Shown piece by piece: positions 48,851 to 61,184 of a DNA stretch of 64,000 bases. The notes under the pieces are model-generated. The model was not told where the DNA came from. It did no database searches and saw only the letters and a program-made list of their open reading frames with translations. The position numbers were made by a program, and so were the translations under genes. Numbering within the stretch: position 1 is the first letter of the stretch; each line of letters opens with the position of its first letter. The DNA comes from Panopea generosa. Lineage: Eukaryota; Mollusca; Bivalvia; Adapedonta; Hiatellidae. The stretch is from NCBI GenBank assembly GCA_029582155.1, contig CM055896.1, positions 12,169,987 to 12,233,986 on the forward strand. The letters are read 5' to 3'.

Positions 48851-50373
48851 TTATCCCAAGCAATCAAATTTCGCTTTAAGAACTCTACCAGTTTTCACAA
48901 TTGTCGCATTTACACCAAGTTCTGTTTCTCCATAAACCATTCTTACAGTGATAAACCTTTCGGACTGTTGTTGGATGTCTGACATATCAACTTCTTGAAC
49001 TCCAAGATATGAACAACCTTCATCATCGACGTATTCAGGATCTTTCTTATCTGATGTATAAATTTTCAATGATATACCAGCATTGTTTGATGAAGAAGGT
49101 GAATAGGTTTGCTTTCCAAACGTCATTCCAGCTTCAACCTCCTGACCTGTTTCTACGTGTTTGTGAAAACATCCCCGGCATTCGTCGCGACCATCAATTA
49201 CTACTTTTTTGCTTGGTGGATGAACACCGACCTGAAAAGGGCGATACACTTTGACTCCGTATGTAAACTTGGCTACTCGTGAAGATATTGCCTTTGGATT
49301 ATGACCAAAGATAACGGCCCCTTTAAGAACAGCTAATCCTGCATCCTCTGGGATTATAATTTGTTTGGTCGGAAAATGTTTCTTTACGGCATCCTGTAAA
49401 ATCTTCGATTCCGAAAATCCTCCAACCATAAGAATCGTGTCGGTACCTTTCAGGGCAGATTCTGCAAATATGCCATTGAGGTGTGATACGATATTATCAC
49501 AGGTATCTGCAAATAGACCTTTGATTTGTTCCGGATTACAACGCAGTTTATCTCTAGCAAAAGTTATTTTGTCTTTGAAGTCTTGGTTCATCATCAAACT
49601 GCGTCTAAAATAATAGAGTGTGTAATTAACTTCTTAACTGTTAAATATATTTCTACATTGACGGAGGATATGTTTCCTGTCAATATATGATCAGTGACAT
49701 ATTGTGACATATGGCATATTAATAGACATTTTACATTTTCTGCTTTGATATACGCCATGTAGAACAATTATTCTATTTGAACTTCCACTTTTGAGAATGA
49801 TAATTTAAAAGCAACACGTGTCGTACATTTCGATAAGTTTCCGTTCATGTTATTCAACTAAAATTTGAATAAATCTAATGTCAAGTAATTATCATTTGCT
49901 GGGTAGACTTATACATGTGAGGTAAATGAATATGACAGAAAAAAATATATTTATGTTATAAGCCCTTAACCAGCATATTAAAGACAGCAACTGTTCTTGC
50001 TTTCAAACAATTAAAATTCATTCCAAATAAACAGAAGATTGATAAGTTTAGATAATACAAAATACTATAAATATAAAGACAACAAGGAACAGCCTATATA
50101 TTAAAAAGTAATGTTATGTTTAGCTAAGATTACAATTATGGTATGTAAATTTCTGCTAAGACATGAAGTCATAACGTCATTTCGTTGCTGTGATCATTTC
50201 CAAACGCCTTCTGTGAACATGCAACATAAAATGTTAATATATTTCAACTGTAATTTATAATAAAAGGCAATAGCCTTGCAATTCAGAAACAGAGTTGTCA
50301 TTATTTTTAACAACATAAACATATAAGATTCCCCATATCTTCTCACTAATCATGTGTTGAATTACCACGGTAT

Positions 50374-50455
<82 letters not shown>

Positions 50456-53400
50456 ATACCTAAAGTCTTGCCCATTGATCTTGCCGAACGTCTCGTGGAT
50501 TGAGAGTGGAAGTTTGAACGTAACTTTCTGGTCAAGATCTGGGCTTAGTGTTCCCTTCTTTATTTCAAATTCACGAAAAAGGTCCAGATAATCGTCTTTG
50601 TGGTCCCTAGAAATATACAGAGAAACACCAAATAGTTCCCAGTAAGCATCACTGATAGTTCCAAGAGGTAAAATATGGTGATTGTTTTTGTTGTTTTCAC
50701 TGTGTTTTTTTTACAAAGGTCACGAATAAACTATTTTATTTGTGTAAGTTGTTTTTCGCTGATGCTGGAATTCCATCATGACACATATCTGGTACTTATC
50801 ACGTAATGGTATATACATGAACTAGATGGTTCCTGAAATCAAAAGTACCTTAACAGTTTATTATTTGATTGTTGATCGTTTATTGAACCTAAAAATGTCT
50901 TAATTTATTATTGACGAAGCTAAACATGAAAGTAAAAGTAAAATACATCTGTCAGTAACTTAGAAAGATGATTTAAAATAAACCAGTTACACTTACTTAT
51001 TGAACACTTCCATTGTGTCTTGTCCAGTAATATCAGTAAGGAAACCAAGGAAGGCTTCATCGACCTTTGTTCCTCCCCATGGTCCTCCATTGGCCTTGTA
51101 CAGTTCTCTAACTGTATTGTCAGGTTGTGTTTCGTGAACAGTGATGTCAATCGTACCTCCTATTGCAATAAAGTATGATGTCTCGATAGTATTCGTTCAA
51201 TAGTTCTTAGACAGACATATATATTACATGACTCATTATAAATCTGATTTTGAATACGACAGACCTTTGATTACCAGATGTCGATGTCTTTTACAAAAAG
51301 ATGAAATTATATACGAGGCAAGTACTAAGATATATGACAAGTTAATAAGGGTCATATTGATTTTTTTTTTATATTTGAAAAATAAATAAAATCTAAGAAG
51401 TTAACATTTAATTATACATGTACAATTATAAATATGTTTCCCACAATATCCGCCTGGACAGAGAAAGGGTTCTCGGGGAAAGTAATTACATTCTAACCTC
51501 CAGCATCTAGGACTATGTAGCTGGTTCCGGGGAAAATAAATACATTCTTACCTCCAGCATCTAGGACTAGGTATCTGGTTCCCGAAGAAAAGCATGTTAT
51601 TCTTCCTCCATGAGCACACTCTACCTTAGAGACAGGGAGAAACTTACAAAACAGAGAAGCGGCTTCTGGTTCCAGTGCAAGTGACACATTATCTGTATTT
51701 AAACCAGCCTAGAATAGAACATTTTAGTACAATGCTGACATCAAATTGTCTGTATTTATACCAGCCCAGAATAGAACATTCTAGTGTATTGATGACAACA
51801 AATTATCTATATTTATACAACCCTGGAATAGAACATTTCTAGTATAATGCTGACATCAAATTATCTGTATTTATACCAGCCTAGAACATTCTAGTATATA
51901 AATGACACCAAATTATCTATATTTATACCAGCCTGGAATAAAACATTTTCGTGTAATGCTGACATCAAACTATCTGTATTTATACCAGCTTAGAATAAAA
52001 CATTCTAGTGTATTGATGACATCAAATTATCTATATTTATACCAGCGTAGAATAGAAAATTTTAGTATAATGATAACATCAAATTATCTGTATTTATACC
52101 AGCCTAGAATAGAAGTACATAGTATATTGATGACATCAAATTATCGGTATTTATACCAGGCTAGACCAGAAGTAATATAGTATATTGATGACATCAAATT
52201 ATCGGTTTTATACCAGCTTAGAATAAATTATTCTAGTATATTGATGACATCAAATTATCTGTATCTATACCAGACTAGAATAGAACTTTCTAGTTAATTG
52301 ATGACATCAAATTATCTATATCTATACCAGCCTAGAACAGAAGTATATAGTATATTGATAACATTTATACCAGTCTAGAATAGAAGTATATTGTATATTG
52401 ATGACATCAAATTATCTGTATTTATACCAGCCTAGAATAGAAGTATATAGTATATTGATGACATCGAATTGTTTGTTTTTAAACCAGCCTGGAACAGAAC
52501 ATTCTAGTATATTGATGACATCAAATTATCTGTATCTATACCAGCCTAGAAAAGTAGTTTATGGTATAATTATGACATCAAATGTTCTGTATTTATACCA
52601 GCCTATAATAGAAGTGTATAGTATATTGATGACATCAAATTATCTATATTTATAACAGCCTAGAATAGAGGTATATAGTATATTGATGACATAATAATTA
52701 TTGCCTGTCAAATATGTATGTTACCATACATACATAACTACAACAAATAAAATAAAAAAGCTTCAGTACATTTGATTTTATCATCGACAAAAATCTTATA
52801 ATAAAATCGATTATAGTCATTTGGATAAAATAAATTAATGAAGTAAATGATTTGCTACATTTATCGCTGCTTCTCTCATAAACTGTTTTGCAGAATCGTC
52901 CCATATGGCAGGAACTGTCAGGACCCAGTGGATTTCGCCTGGTTTCACATCACACTTCCGTCCATGCATGGAAGATATCAGATGATCTTTCAGATAACGA
53001 ATGCATTCTGAGAACACCAACATGGCGGACATACTCTGACCTTTGTCATCCTTCAGCATTATTGCCCTGTTAAGGTCCTAAAGTAATGATTATACATAAT
53101 ATATATATATATATTGATTTAAATGTGTAGATCAATAGATATTATTCATTTATATAAGTGAGTAAAAAATGTAAGAGATATAAACTGAACGACCAAAATA
53201 TATTTGTAACGGTTATAACTATGGAGGTAGATAACATCGACTGATTATTTATTGTAGGACTGTATTTTGAAAATCAACTAATGCCTATAACTCACACAGG
53301 TAGCATTCTGCCCGAAGTGCATGTGTACCGACTAAGCTGATCAATCCGTTCAAAATATTGCACGTGTTGATAACCTGACACAGTCACAAAGTTAAAGACA

Positions 53401-54191
53401 TGATTTCATCCGTGAAATTTAAACAAGCCATTTCAAATTTTAACGTTTAATTTTGTAATTGAGTCAGTTGCATGGATATTTTCAGCCTTATCGGTGCTCG
53501 TACACTTCATGCGGAAAAAATACCTGTTGGAGGTATAGGTATTTGTGCATTATGTTTTTAACAGTATATTACATGTCAGATTTATTGAAGATTACCACAT
53601 TGAAGATGTCAGTTTATTACACAAGCATGGCTATTCAACTCACATGTCGGTCAATAGCTATACACAACCTGGTTTTAGTGTGTTATATCTCATGACGACT
53701 ATAAATAAAAGTCTGTCTTGTGTATCGTTTATGCTAAGGTCTACCGTGCTATTAAAATATCTAGATGATAATATTTTAGCGCGGCGTTTATTCCCGCCAA
53801 ATCGATTTACGCTGTAATATTTCTTATTTACAAGTGGAAACATACAAAAGTTAGAACTTACCTTATTGTCATATAGCAACATTTTGAAACGTTTAAAATA
53901 GAACCAGTCAAAATGCCTCTCCTCCGAGGCTAGCTCTGCATATTTATCTTCAGCTTCGAACCCGAAACTATGGAACTCCTTATTCGGATTGAACAGCGCG
54001 CATGTTGGCGTTTTTAAGGACGCAGATCTACCAGATCCTGCCGTCCAGTGATTGGCTGATATATTTAGAGGATCATCTAAGAAGTCAGACCGGAAGGAAA
54101 ATGCATACCCGGAATACGTCGTACCAAAATCAATAGCTGCAACATGAACTCGCTCCTTAACAGCGGAAGAAATTACAGGAATAGATGCCAT
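48851..54191 (-). CDS. HSPA12-like HSP70 family protein (6 coding exons)
   Basis: Exons in order: 54191-53862, 53077-52859, 51708-51552, 51159-50997, 50606-50460, 49604-48851. Phases agree at every junction (0,0,1,2,2), giving 1,770 nt including TAA, 589 aa, usual for HSPA12A/B relatives. The ATPase signatures are in place: AAIDFGTTYSGYAFSF in exon 1, HWVLTVPAIWDDSAKQFMRE in exon 2, ALEPEAASLFC in exon 3, YLVLDAGG-GTIDITVHE across exons 3/4 and ILMVGGFSES in exon 6. There is no canonical peptide-binding C-terminus or EEVD tail, as expected for the HSPA12 branch. The start is chosen at ATG 54191 because a likely 3' splice site (TTATTGTTGTAG) ends two bases upstream, implying a 5' UTR intron. 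HSPA12 genes are expanded in bivalves and often respond to stress or pathogens; this copy's role is inferred. Confidence 0.9.
49605..50459. other. Intron 5 of HSPA12-like gene
   Basis: AT-rich intron with a long (AT)n microsatellite next to the donor (50376-50444). Donor GTATTA and acceptor TTTTAG on the minus strand. Confidence 0.8.
50376..50444. repeat. (AT)n microsatellite
   Basis: About 68 bp of alternating AT, only ~16 bp from the 5' splice site of intron 5. Confidence 0.95.
51458..51608 (-). repeat. Duplicated 5' splice site of HSPA12-like exon 3
   Basis: The 57 bp ending at the exon-3 donor (TRYLVLDAGG then GTAAGA at 51551) is repeated immediately downstream as TSYIVLDAGG then GTTAGA at 51494. 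A third partial copy (CGGGGAAAGTAATTACATTC) lies at 51468-51490. The copy is in frame: use of the second donor would insert exactly 19 codons before the GGTIDI motif. Confidence 0.85.
51709..52690 (-). repeat. 57-bp tandem array derived from exon-3 acceptor
   Basis: About 17 copies in intron 2. On the minus strand each unit carries the end of the intron plus the start of exon 3: CTATTCTAG|GCTGGTATAAATACAGATAA, against CTATTCTAG|GCTGGTTTAAATACAGATAA at the true site. Roughly half the copies keep the AG|GCTGG step. Spacing is 57 bp in the best-preserved part (for example 52401 and 52458). Plus-strand open frames here (repeats of NYLYLYQ) are artefacts. Confidence 0.92.
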
Positions 54192-54194
54192 ATC

Positions 54195-54984
54195 TACAAC
54201 AATAAATGCACGAATAATATAATTCAACGTGAATGTACAACGTAACGACACAACTAATATTTACAATGTTATTAAGAAGTACGATTCAAAACTAACGTAT
54301 AGCTAAGAAAGGACAGTTGTATATAGTAAAATGTCGACAAATATACTAGTGTAAAACATAACCTTGATTACTGAGAAACAAACTGTTCATGCTCAGCAAG
54401 TCATATAGAAAATATCATATATGTGTGTCACAAGTTGCTTACAATATGCAAGAGCCACATATAAGTGTATAGTGTACATGAACATGTAAAGGATTTAACA
54501 TGACAACAACAAATACTAAATGGATTGACACTCATTTTGTAATAGGAACACACCACTTTGTAGAGACTTTGTAGCTACATTTCTTCATATGGAAACCACA
54601 CGGGTCATTTATAAAAGTGCGTAGGTAAATGACTTTTAAATAAGTAATACTTTGCATACAACCTGTGAAATATCCACATGAACAATATTCGTAACGATTC
54701 AATGAGGCAAACCCTGATAGGTATTATCTTTTTTATTCAATTAAAGAATTATGAATGCATAGAAAGCTAGCGGTATATGTGAAGCGCACAGTTGTGGCAC
54801 ACGATCGGTCTAGGTTATCGCACGCATGATCGATGATATCGACCTCCCCTTGAAGTGCCCCTGAGCAAAGCACTTTACCAGAACATACTACTAAGGAAGA
54901 AAGTGAGAGCGATAAGCGACATGTACAAGAACTTATTGTTTCTATGGAAAATAAATTAGTTACCACATACCACAGGGCGACATC
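54195..54984. other. Upstream flank of HSPA12-like gene
   Basis: Presumed 5' UTR intron and promoter region. No TATA-box or heat-shock-element cluster could be assigned with confidence. Confidence 0.4.
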
Positions 54985-55820
54985 GTCTGACGACCACTTA
55001 CCTCTTACCGCTGAATGGTTTGCCATTTACTTGCAGAACGACGGTGGTTCTACTCAGATTCATTCTGAGGTCTTTCCCCACTTATAAAACTGGGCATGTC
55101 ATATATAACATGTTATGTGTTGAAAATGGCAGCGAACATATTTTCGAAAAAAATATTTCAACTAATTAAAAAAACAACAACATTTTCCCTGTCGATCATG
55201 TGTAACATCAACATTTACTGCAAAACCGAATAAAATAGAGATTGCCATATGTGGTATGTCTCTTAATTTACTAGACATATTGAGAATACTTGCAGTAATA
55301 AAAATGGTACAATCAGTATTCGCCTATCATACTAACATGCTAGATCCGAACTTGACTTTATATATATCAGTAACAATTAGATTGGTTATTTCAATATTTT
55401 GACACAACTCCAAGAGCACATCACTTTATAGTATCTGATATAAATTTGTAACCAGGAGTAGACAATAACATTATACCTCTTCCCGTACGTGTGTTATATA
55501 TAACATTGATTCACTTTATCCTAATTGTTGTCAACAATCTACTTACCCGATCAGCCCAGTACACCGTTTCACACCTAGTCCAAGTTTACACTTGATGTCG
55601 TTATTTGTCCCTTAGATAGTTGTTTTATTTAAAGTTGTCGTTTTTACTCTTTTTATTTAGTTTTGGATTAAACAAATACATCTAATATTCGATAAAATCC
55701 CAATCATAATGACTGTATTTATAGCATTTCCAAGTATGTTAGTTTGATTTTTTACTTCCTGTTTCGTTTTCAAGTGTGCATATTGATAAATGTTTCATAG
55801 GCGGATCTAGGATAGTTTTA
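54985..55820 (+). repeat. Dispersed repeat, right copy
   Basis: Partner of 1-857, same orientation, starting in the SINE core (CTTGCAGAACGACGGTGGTT). It lacks the B-box stretch present in the left copy. 55821-56439 holds nothing recognised. Confidence 0.8.
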
Positions 55821-56439
55821 AATTTCTGAAAGAGGGTGTTTATCATTTTGCGAGTAAGAAAGGCTAAACTTAAACTATTTTGTGACTGTATCCCTTGAAT
55901 TCTAGATCTGTTGTTGGACATTCATTTCCTCTTTTTAGGTTCATATTTTGTATAAAAGTTAATAAATACTTATATTTATTAGAGGTATAATGAAAACTAA
56001 ACGATCCTGTATGTTTGCCAATGTACTGATCTGTATATTTGGAAATAAAAATAATCAGAAAAGTGATAAGTTCAAATAGGTATGCATTGTGTCCATCTAC
56101 ACAGAGTATTTGCGAAACGTATGTGGTGTGTATTATCTATATATCGATATGAATATAGATTCACGCTGTGTACCCTTATATTGAACTCGTCAACGCTTTG
56201 AACTAATCAGCATTGTGTATTGAACGGATATATATTCTCTATTGACAATTGCCATAATACCTTTTTCACTATGCACTCACTTTTAACTGTTTCTAATAAG
56301 GTTTTAACATGACCGTGTTCTGTGATTGATGTATATTAAAGCATTTTGAACGGTTTAAAGGTTTTAGTTCAAACTTTTTTATTTCACATTTATTATGAAA
56401 CAAGTTCTTACAACTTAAACAAACTACTCTTTCTTGGAA

Positions 56440-56650
56440 GGACCAATACTAAGCATATTTGGTAAACGTGTCTTGCTCAAGGACACCATACATAGCCGTG
56501 GCGGATGATCGAACCCACGACCCTCAGATCGTGGGTTCCTAAAACCATTAGTAAGAAGCATATATGTAAAAAGTGTCTTATGTCTTGCTCAAGGACACCA
56601 CACATAGCCGTAACTGAGAATCAAACCTACGAATCCCGATCATGGATCCG
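56440..56650 (-). repeat. SINE-like, partly duplicated
   Basis: Two related ~100-bp parts share GTCTTGCTCAAGGACACCA and CATAGCCGT, with tRNA-like GATCGAACCCACGA on the minus strand. Confidence 0.55.
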
Positions 56651-56699
56651 ATGTTCATTCAACGGTTAAAAATATTCAATGGGTATTACAAACCTTTGG

Positions 56700-57020
56700 T
56701 ACCGCGGCGTGGTCTAGTGGTAGAGCGTCCGCCTCGCATGCGGAAGGTCGTGGGTTCGATCCTTGGCCGGGTCATACCAAAGACTTTAAAAAAATGGTAC
56801 TAGAAGTGGCCTCGCTTGACGCTCAGCATTTAAAGGAGAGTTCTAGGTCCGGTCGGCCTGGTGTCAGTATAATGTGACTGGGTGGGGTATCATACCATGT
56901 GTCTGCAGCATGATACTCCAGTGTGACAGCGCTCAGAATACTGTCAACAACAACAGCAGCAACAACAACAACAACAACAACAGCAACAGCAACAACAGCA
57001 ACAGCAACAGCAACAGCACA

Positions 57021-57057
<37 letters not shown>

Positions 57058-57080
57058 CAACAACAACAGCAACAACTGTT
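56700..57080 (+). repeat. tRNA-derived SINE with CAA/CAG tail
   Basis: Head GGCGTGGTCTAGTGGTAGAG (A box) then GGGTTCGATCCTTGG (B box). The anticodon arm pairs perfectly (TCCGC, loop CTCGCAT, GCGGA), as in tRNA-Ala(CGC), but the T stem is mostly wobble or mispaired. A body of ~160 bp leads to (CAA/CAG)n at 56941-57076. Poly-Asn, Gln and Thr frames over the tail are artefacts. Confidence 0.75.
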
Positions 57081-57436
57081 TTATTGGAAATGTTCCTATA
57101 TCATTTTACAGTATAAGCTTTATTATAGTAAATATATATCAGCGTTTGTAAACAACAGCGTTACATCTATAATTAACAAAGCGAAAGGGGGAATATTCCA
57201 CATGCAGGAACCTTGTTAATGATAAATATTGGACGATAAATGCATGTCAATTATAGTCATTGTTCAAGTAATTATTTACTTGATTAGAATACACGATATC
57301 TAAGGATTATAATTGACTTGGATACTTGTTGTTTTTGTTGAAATTATCGTTATAAACTAGCATGGGATTAAACAGAAGAATAGCATTGCATTGATAAGCA
57401 ACACATGTATAACACAAAACTTCTTGTCTTCTTACC

Positions 57437-60400
57437 ATTATAAACGTACTGTATATTGCCCATGAACGTATGCAGAGTTGTACTATCTACTGACCATGAA
57501 CGTATATAGAGTTGTACTGTCTATTGCCAATGAACATATGTAGAGTTGTACTGTCCATTGCCCATGAACGTATGTAGAGGTGTACTGTCTATTGCCCATG
57601 AACGTATGCAGAGTTGTACTGTTTATTGCACATGAACGTATGTAGAGTTGTACTGTCTATTGCCCATATACGTATGCAAAGTTGTACTGTATATTGCCAA
57701 ATAACATATGCAGAGTTGTACTATCTATTGCCCATGAACGTATGTAGTGTTGCACTGTCTATTAACCATGAACATATGTAGATTTGTACTGTCTATTGCC
57801 CATATACGTATGCAAAGTTGTACTGTATATTGCCAAATAACGTATGCAGAGTTGTACTATCTATTGCCCATGAACGTATGTAGTGTTGCACTGTCTATTG
57901 ACCATAAACATATGTAGATTTGTACTGTCTATTGCCCATATACGTAAGCAGAGTTGTACTGTCTATTTTCCATGAACGTAAACAGAGTTGTACTGCCTAT
58001 TGCCCATAAACGTATGCAGAGTTGTACTGTCTATTGACCATGAACATATGTAGATTTGTACTGTCTATTGTCCATGTACGTATGCAGAGTTGTACTGTCT
58101 ATTGCCCATGAACGTATGCAGAGTTGTACTGTTTATTGCACATGAACGTATGTAGAGTTGTACTGTCTATTGACCATGAACATTTGTAGATTTGTACTGT
58201 CTATTGCACATGAACGTATGCCGAGTTGTACTGTATATTGCCAATTAACGTATGCAGAGTTGTACTATCTATAGTCCATGAACGTACGAAGAGTTTTACT
58301 GTCTATTGCCAATGAACGTATGTAGAGTTGTACTGTCTATTGCCAATGAACGTATGTAAATTTGCACTGTCTATTGCCAAAGAACGTATGTAGAGTTGCA
58401 TGAACGTATGTAGAGTTGAACTGCCTATTGCCTATGAACGTATGTAGATTTGTACTGTTTATTGCCCATAAACGTATGTAAAGTTGTACTATCTGTTGCC
58501 AGTGAACGTATGAAGAGTTGTACTGTTTATTGCACATGAACGTAGGTAGAGTTGTACTGTCTATTGACCATTAACTTATGTAGAGTTGTTCTGTTTATTG
58601 CTCATAAATGTATGCAGAGTTGTACTGTTTATTGCCCATGAACGTATGTAGAGTTGTACTGTATATTGCCCATGAACGTATGTAGATTTGTACTGTCTAT
58701 TGCCCATGAACATATGCGGAGTTGTACTGTCTATTGCCCATGAACGTATGTAGAGTTGTACTATCTATTGCCCATGAACGTATGTAGAGTTGTACTGTTT
58801 ATTGCCCAAAAACGTATGTAGAATTGTACTGTCTATTGCCAATGAACGTAGGTAGAGTTGCATTGTCTATTGCCAAATACAAAGTAACGTATGTAGAGTT
58901 GTACTGTCCATTGCCCATGAACGTATGTAGAGGTGTACAGTCTATTGCCCATGAACGTATGCAGAGTTGTACTGTTTATTGCGCATGAACGTATGTAGAG
59001 TTGTACTGTCTATTGACCATTAACTTATGTACAGTTTTACTGTGTATTGCCCATGAATGTATGAAGAGTTGTACTGTATATTGCCCATGAACGTATGTAG
59101 AGTTGTACTGTCTATTGCCCACGAACGTATGTAGATTTGTACTGTCTATTGCACATGAATGGATGTACAGTTGTACTGTCTATTACCCATGAACATATGC
59201 AGAGTTGTACTGTCTATTGCCCATGAACGTATGTAGAGTTGTACTGTCTATTGACAATGAACTTATGTAGAGTTGTACTGTCTATTGCCCATGAACATAT
59301 GCAGAGTTGTACTGTCTATTGCCCATGAACATATGCAGAGTTGTACTGTCTATTGCCCATGAACATATACAGAGTTGTACTGTCTATTGTCCATGAACGT
59401 ATATAGAGTTTTACTGTCTATTGCCCATGAAAATATGTAGAGTTGTACTATCTATTGCCCATGAACGTATGTAAAGTTGTACTGTCTATTGCCCATGAAC
59501 GTAGGTAGAGTTGTAATGTCTATATCCCATGAACGTATGTCGATTTGTACTGTTTATTGCCCATAAACGTATGTGAAGTTGTACTATCTGTTGCCAGTGA
59601 ACGTATGCAGAGTTGTACTGTTTATTGCACATGAACGTATGTAGAGTTGTACTGTCTATTGACCATTAACTTACGTAGAGTTGTTCTGTTTATTGCTCAT
59701 AAATGTATGCAGAGTTGTACTGTTTATTGCCCATGAACGTATGTAGAGTTTTACTGTATATTGCCAATGAACGTATGTAGATTTGTACTGTCTATTGCCC
59801 ATGAACATATGCAGAGTTGTACTGTCTACTGCCCATGAACGTATGTAGAGTTGTACTATCTATTGCCCATGAACGTATGTAGAGTTGTACTGTTTATTGC
59901 CCAAAAACGTATGTAGAATTGTACTGTCTATTGCCAACAAACGTAGGTAGAGTTGCACTGTCTATTGCCAAATACAAAGTAACGTATGTAGAGTTGTACT
60001 GTCTATTGCCCATAAACGTATGCCGAGTTGTACTGTCCATTGCCCATGAACGTATGTAGAGGTGTACTGTCTATTGCCTATGAACGTATGTAGATTTGTA
60101 CTGTTTATTGCACATGAACGTATGTAGAGTTGTACTGTCTATTGACCATTAACGTATGTAGAGTTGTACTGTATATTGCCCACGAACGTATGTAGATTTG
60201 TACTGTCTATTGCACATGAATGGATGTAGAGTTGTCATGTCTATTACCCATGAACATATGCAGAGTTGTACTTTCTATTGCCCATGAACGTATGTAGAGT
60301 TGTACTGTCTATTGACAATGAACATATTTAGAGTTGTACTGTCTATTGCCCATGAACGTATGTAGAGTTGTACTGTCTATTGCCCATGAACATATGCATT

Positions 60401-60700
60401 GTTGTACTGTCTATTGCCAATGAACATATGCAGGGTTGTACTGTCTATTGCCCATGAACATATACAGAGTTGTACTGTCTATTGCCCATGAACGTATATA
60501 GAGTTTTACTGTCTATTGCCCATGAAAATATGTAGAGTTGTACTATCTATTGCCCATGAACGTATGTAGAGTTGTACTGTCTATTGCCCATGAACGTAGG
60601 TAGAGTTGTAATGTCTATATCCCATGAACGTATGTAGAGTTGTACTGTCTATTGCCTATGAACGTATGCAGAGTTGTACTGTCTATTGCCCATGAACGCA
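57437..60700. repeat. 34-bp satellite array, ~96 copies
   Basis: Consensus unit reads ATTGCCCATGAACGTATGTA then GAGTTGTACTGTCT, 34 bp, with point variation (GTATGCAG, ACATATG, GATTTG). Larger duplications exist inside: a stretch with the odd insert CCAAATACAAAGTAACG occurs near 58875 and again near 59970, about 1.1 kb apart with similar neighbours. 57081-57436 on the left holds nothing recognised. Confidence 0.95.
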
Positions 60701-60838
60701 TCCCTGTGAATGGTCAGTGTTTACGAAATATTATGGTAAATTACAACACAAGAAATGCCGAATAAATATACATTCAACACTAATCTGTTGTACCAGAACA
60801 TGACTTTTGTGGTAAACCAGGGCTTCATTCAGCACAGT

Positions 60839-61024
60839 AAACACGCTTATCAACTGGTTCCCCCAATCTATCGCGTACTGTGATGTGCCTAGTGTCCAGC
60901 AAACACGCTTATCAACTGGTTCCCCCAATCTATCGCGTACTGTGATGTGCCTAGTGTCCAGGAAACACGCTTATCAATTGGTTCCCCCAATCTATCGCGT
61001 ACTGTGATGTGCATAGTGTCCAGG
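60839..61024. repeat. Three tandem copies of a 62-bp unit
   Basis: The unit starts AAACACGCTTATCAACTGGT and ends CTAGTGTCCAG; the three copies differ by only a few bases, so this is a recent expansion. Confidence 0.95.
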
Positions 61025-61184
61025 AAAATATGTTAGCAAATGTTAACAAACGTTTAACCAAACTGCAATTCAGTCAAACACAGATTTAATTGCAACTGAT
61101 AAAATTCTAGTATTATTGCTTCGATTGGTGATTGATTTCGTCCTTAACTGCATTTTTTTCAACATTTCTGTCTTTAAAAAAAAG

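Noticed and set aside
51902-52655. Plus-strand frames repeating NYLYLYQ
   Set aside because: They are antisense readings of the 57-bp splice-site-derived tandem array; no gene signal beyond the repeat.
56700-56775. Functional tRNA-Ala(CGC) gene
   Set aside because: A and B boxes and the anticodon arm look good, but the T stem is mispaired and a SINE body with a CAA/CAG tail follows.
57437-60700. CRISPR array
   Set aside because: The 34-bp unit is contiguous head to tail with no unique spacers, and the rest of the window is eukaryotic.
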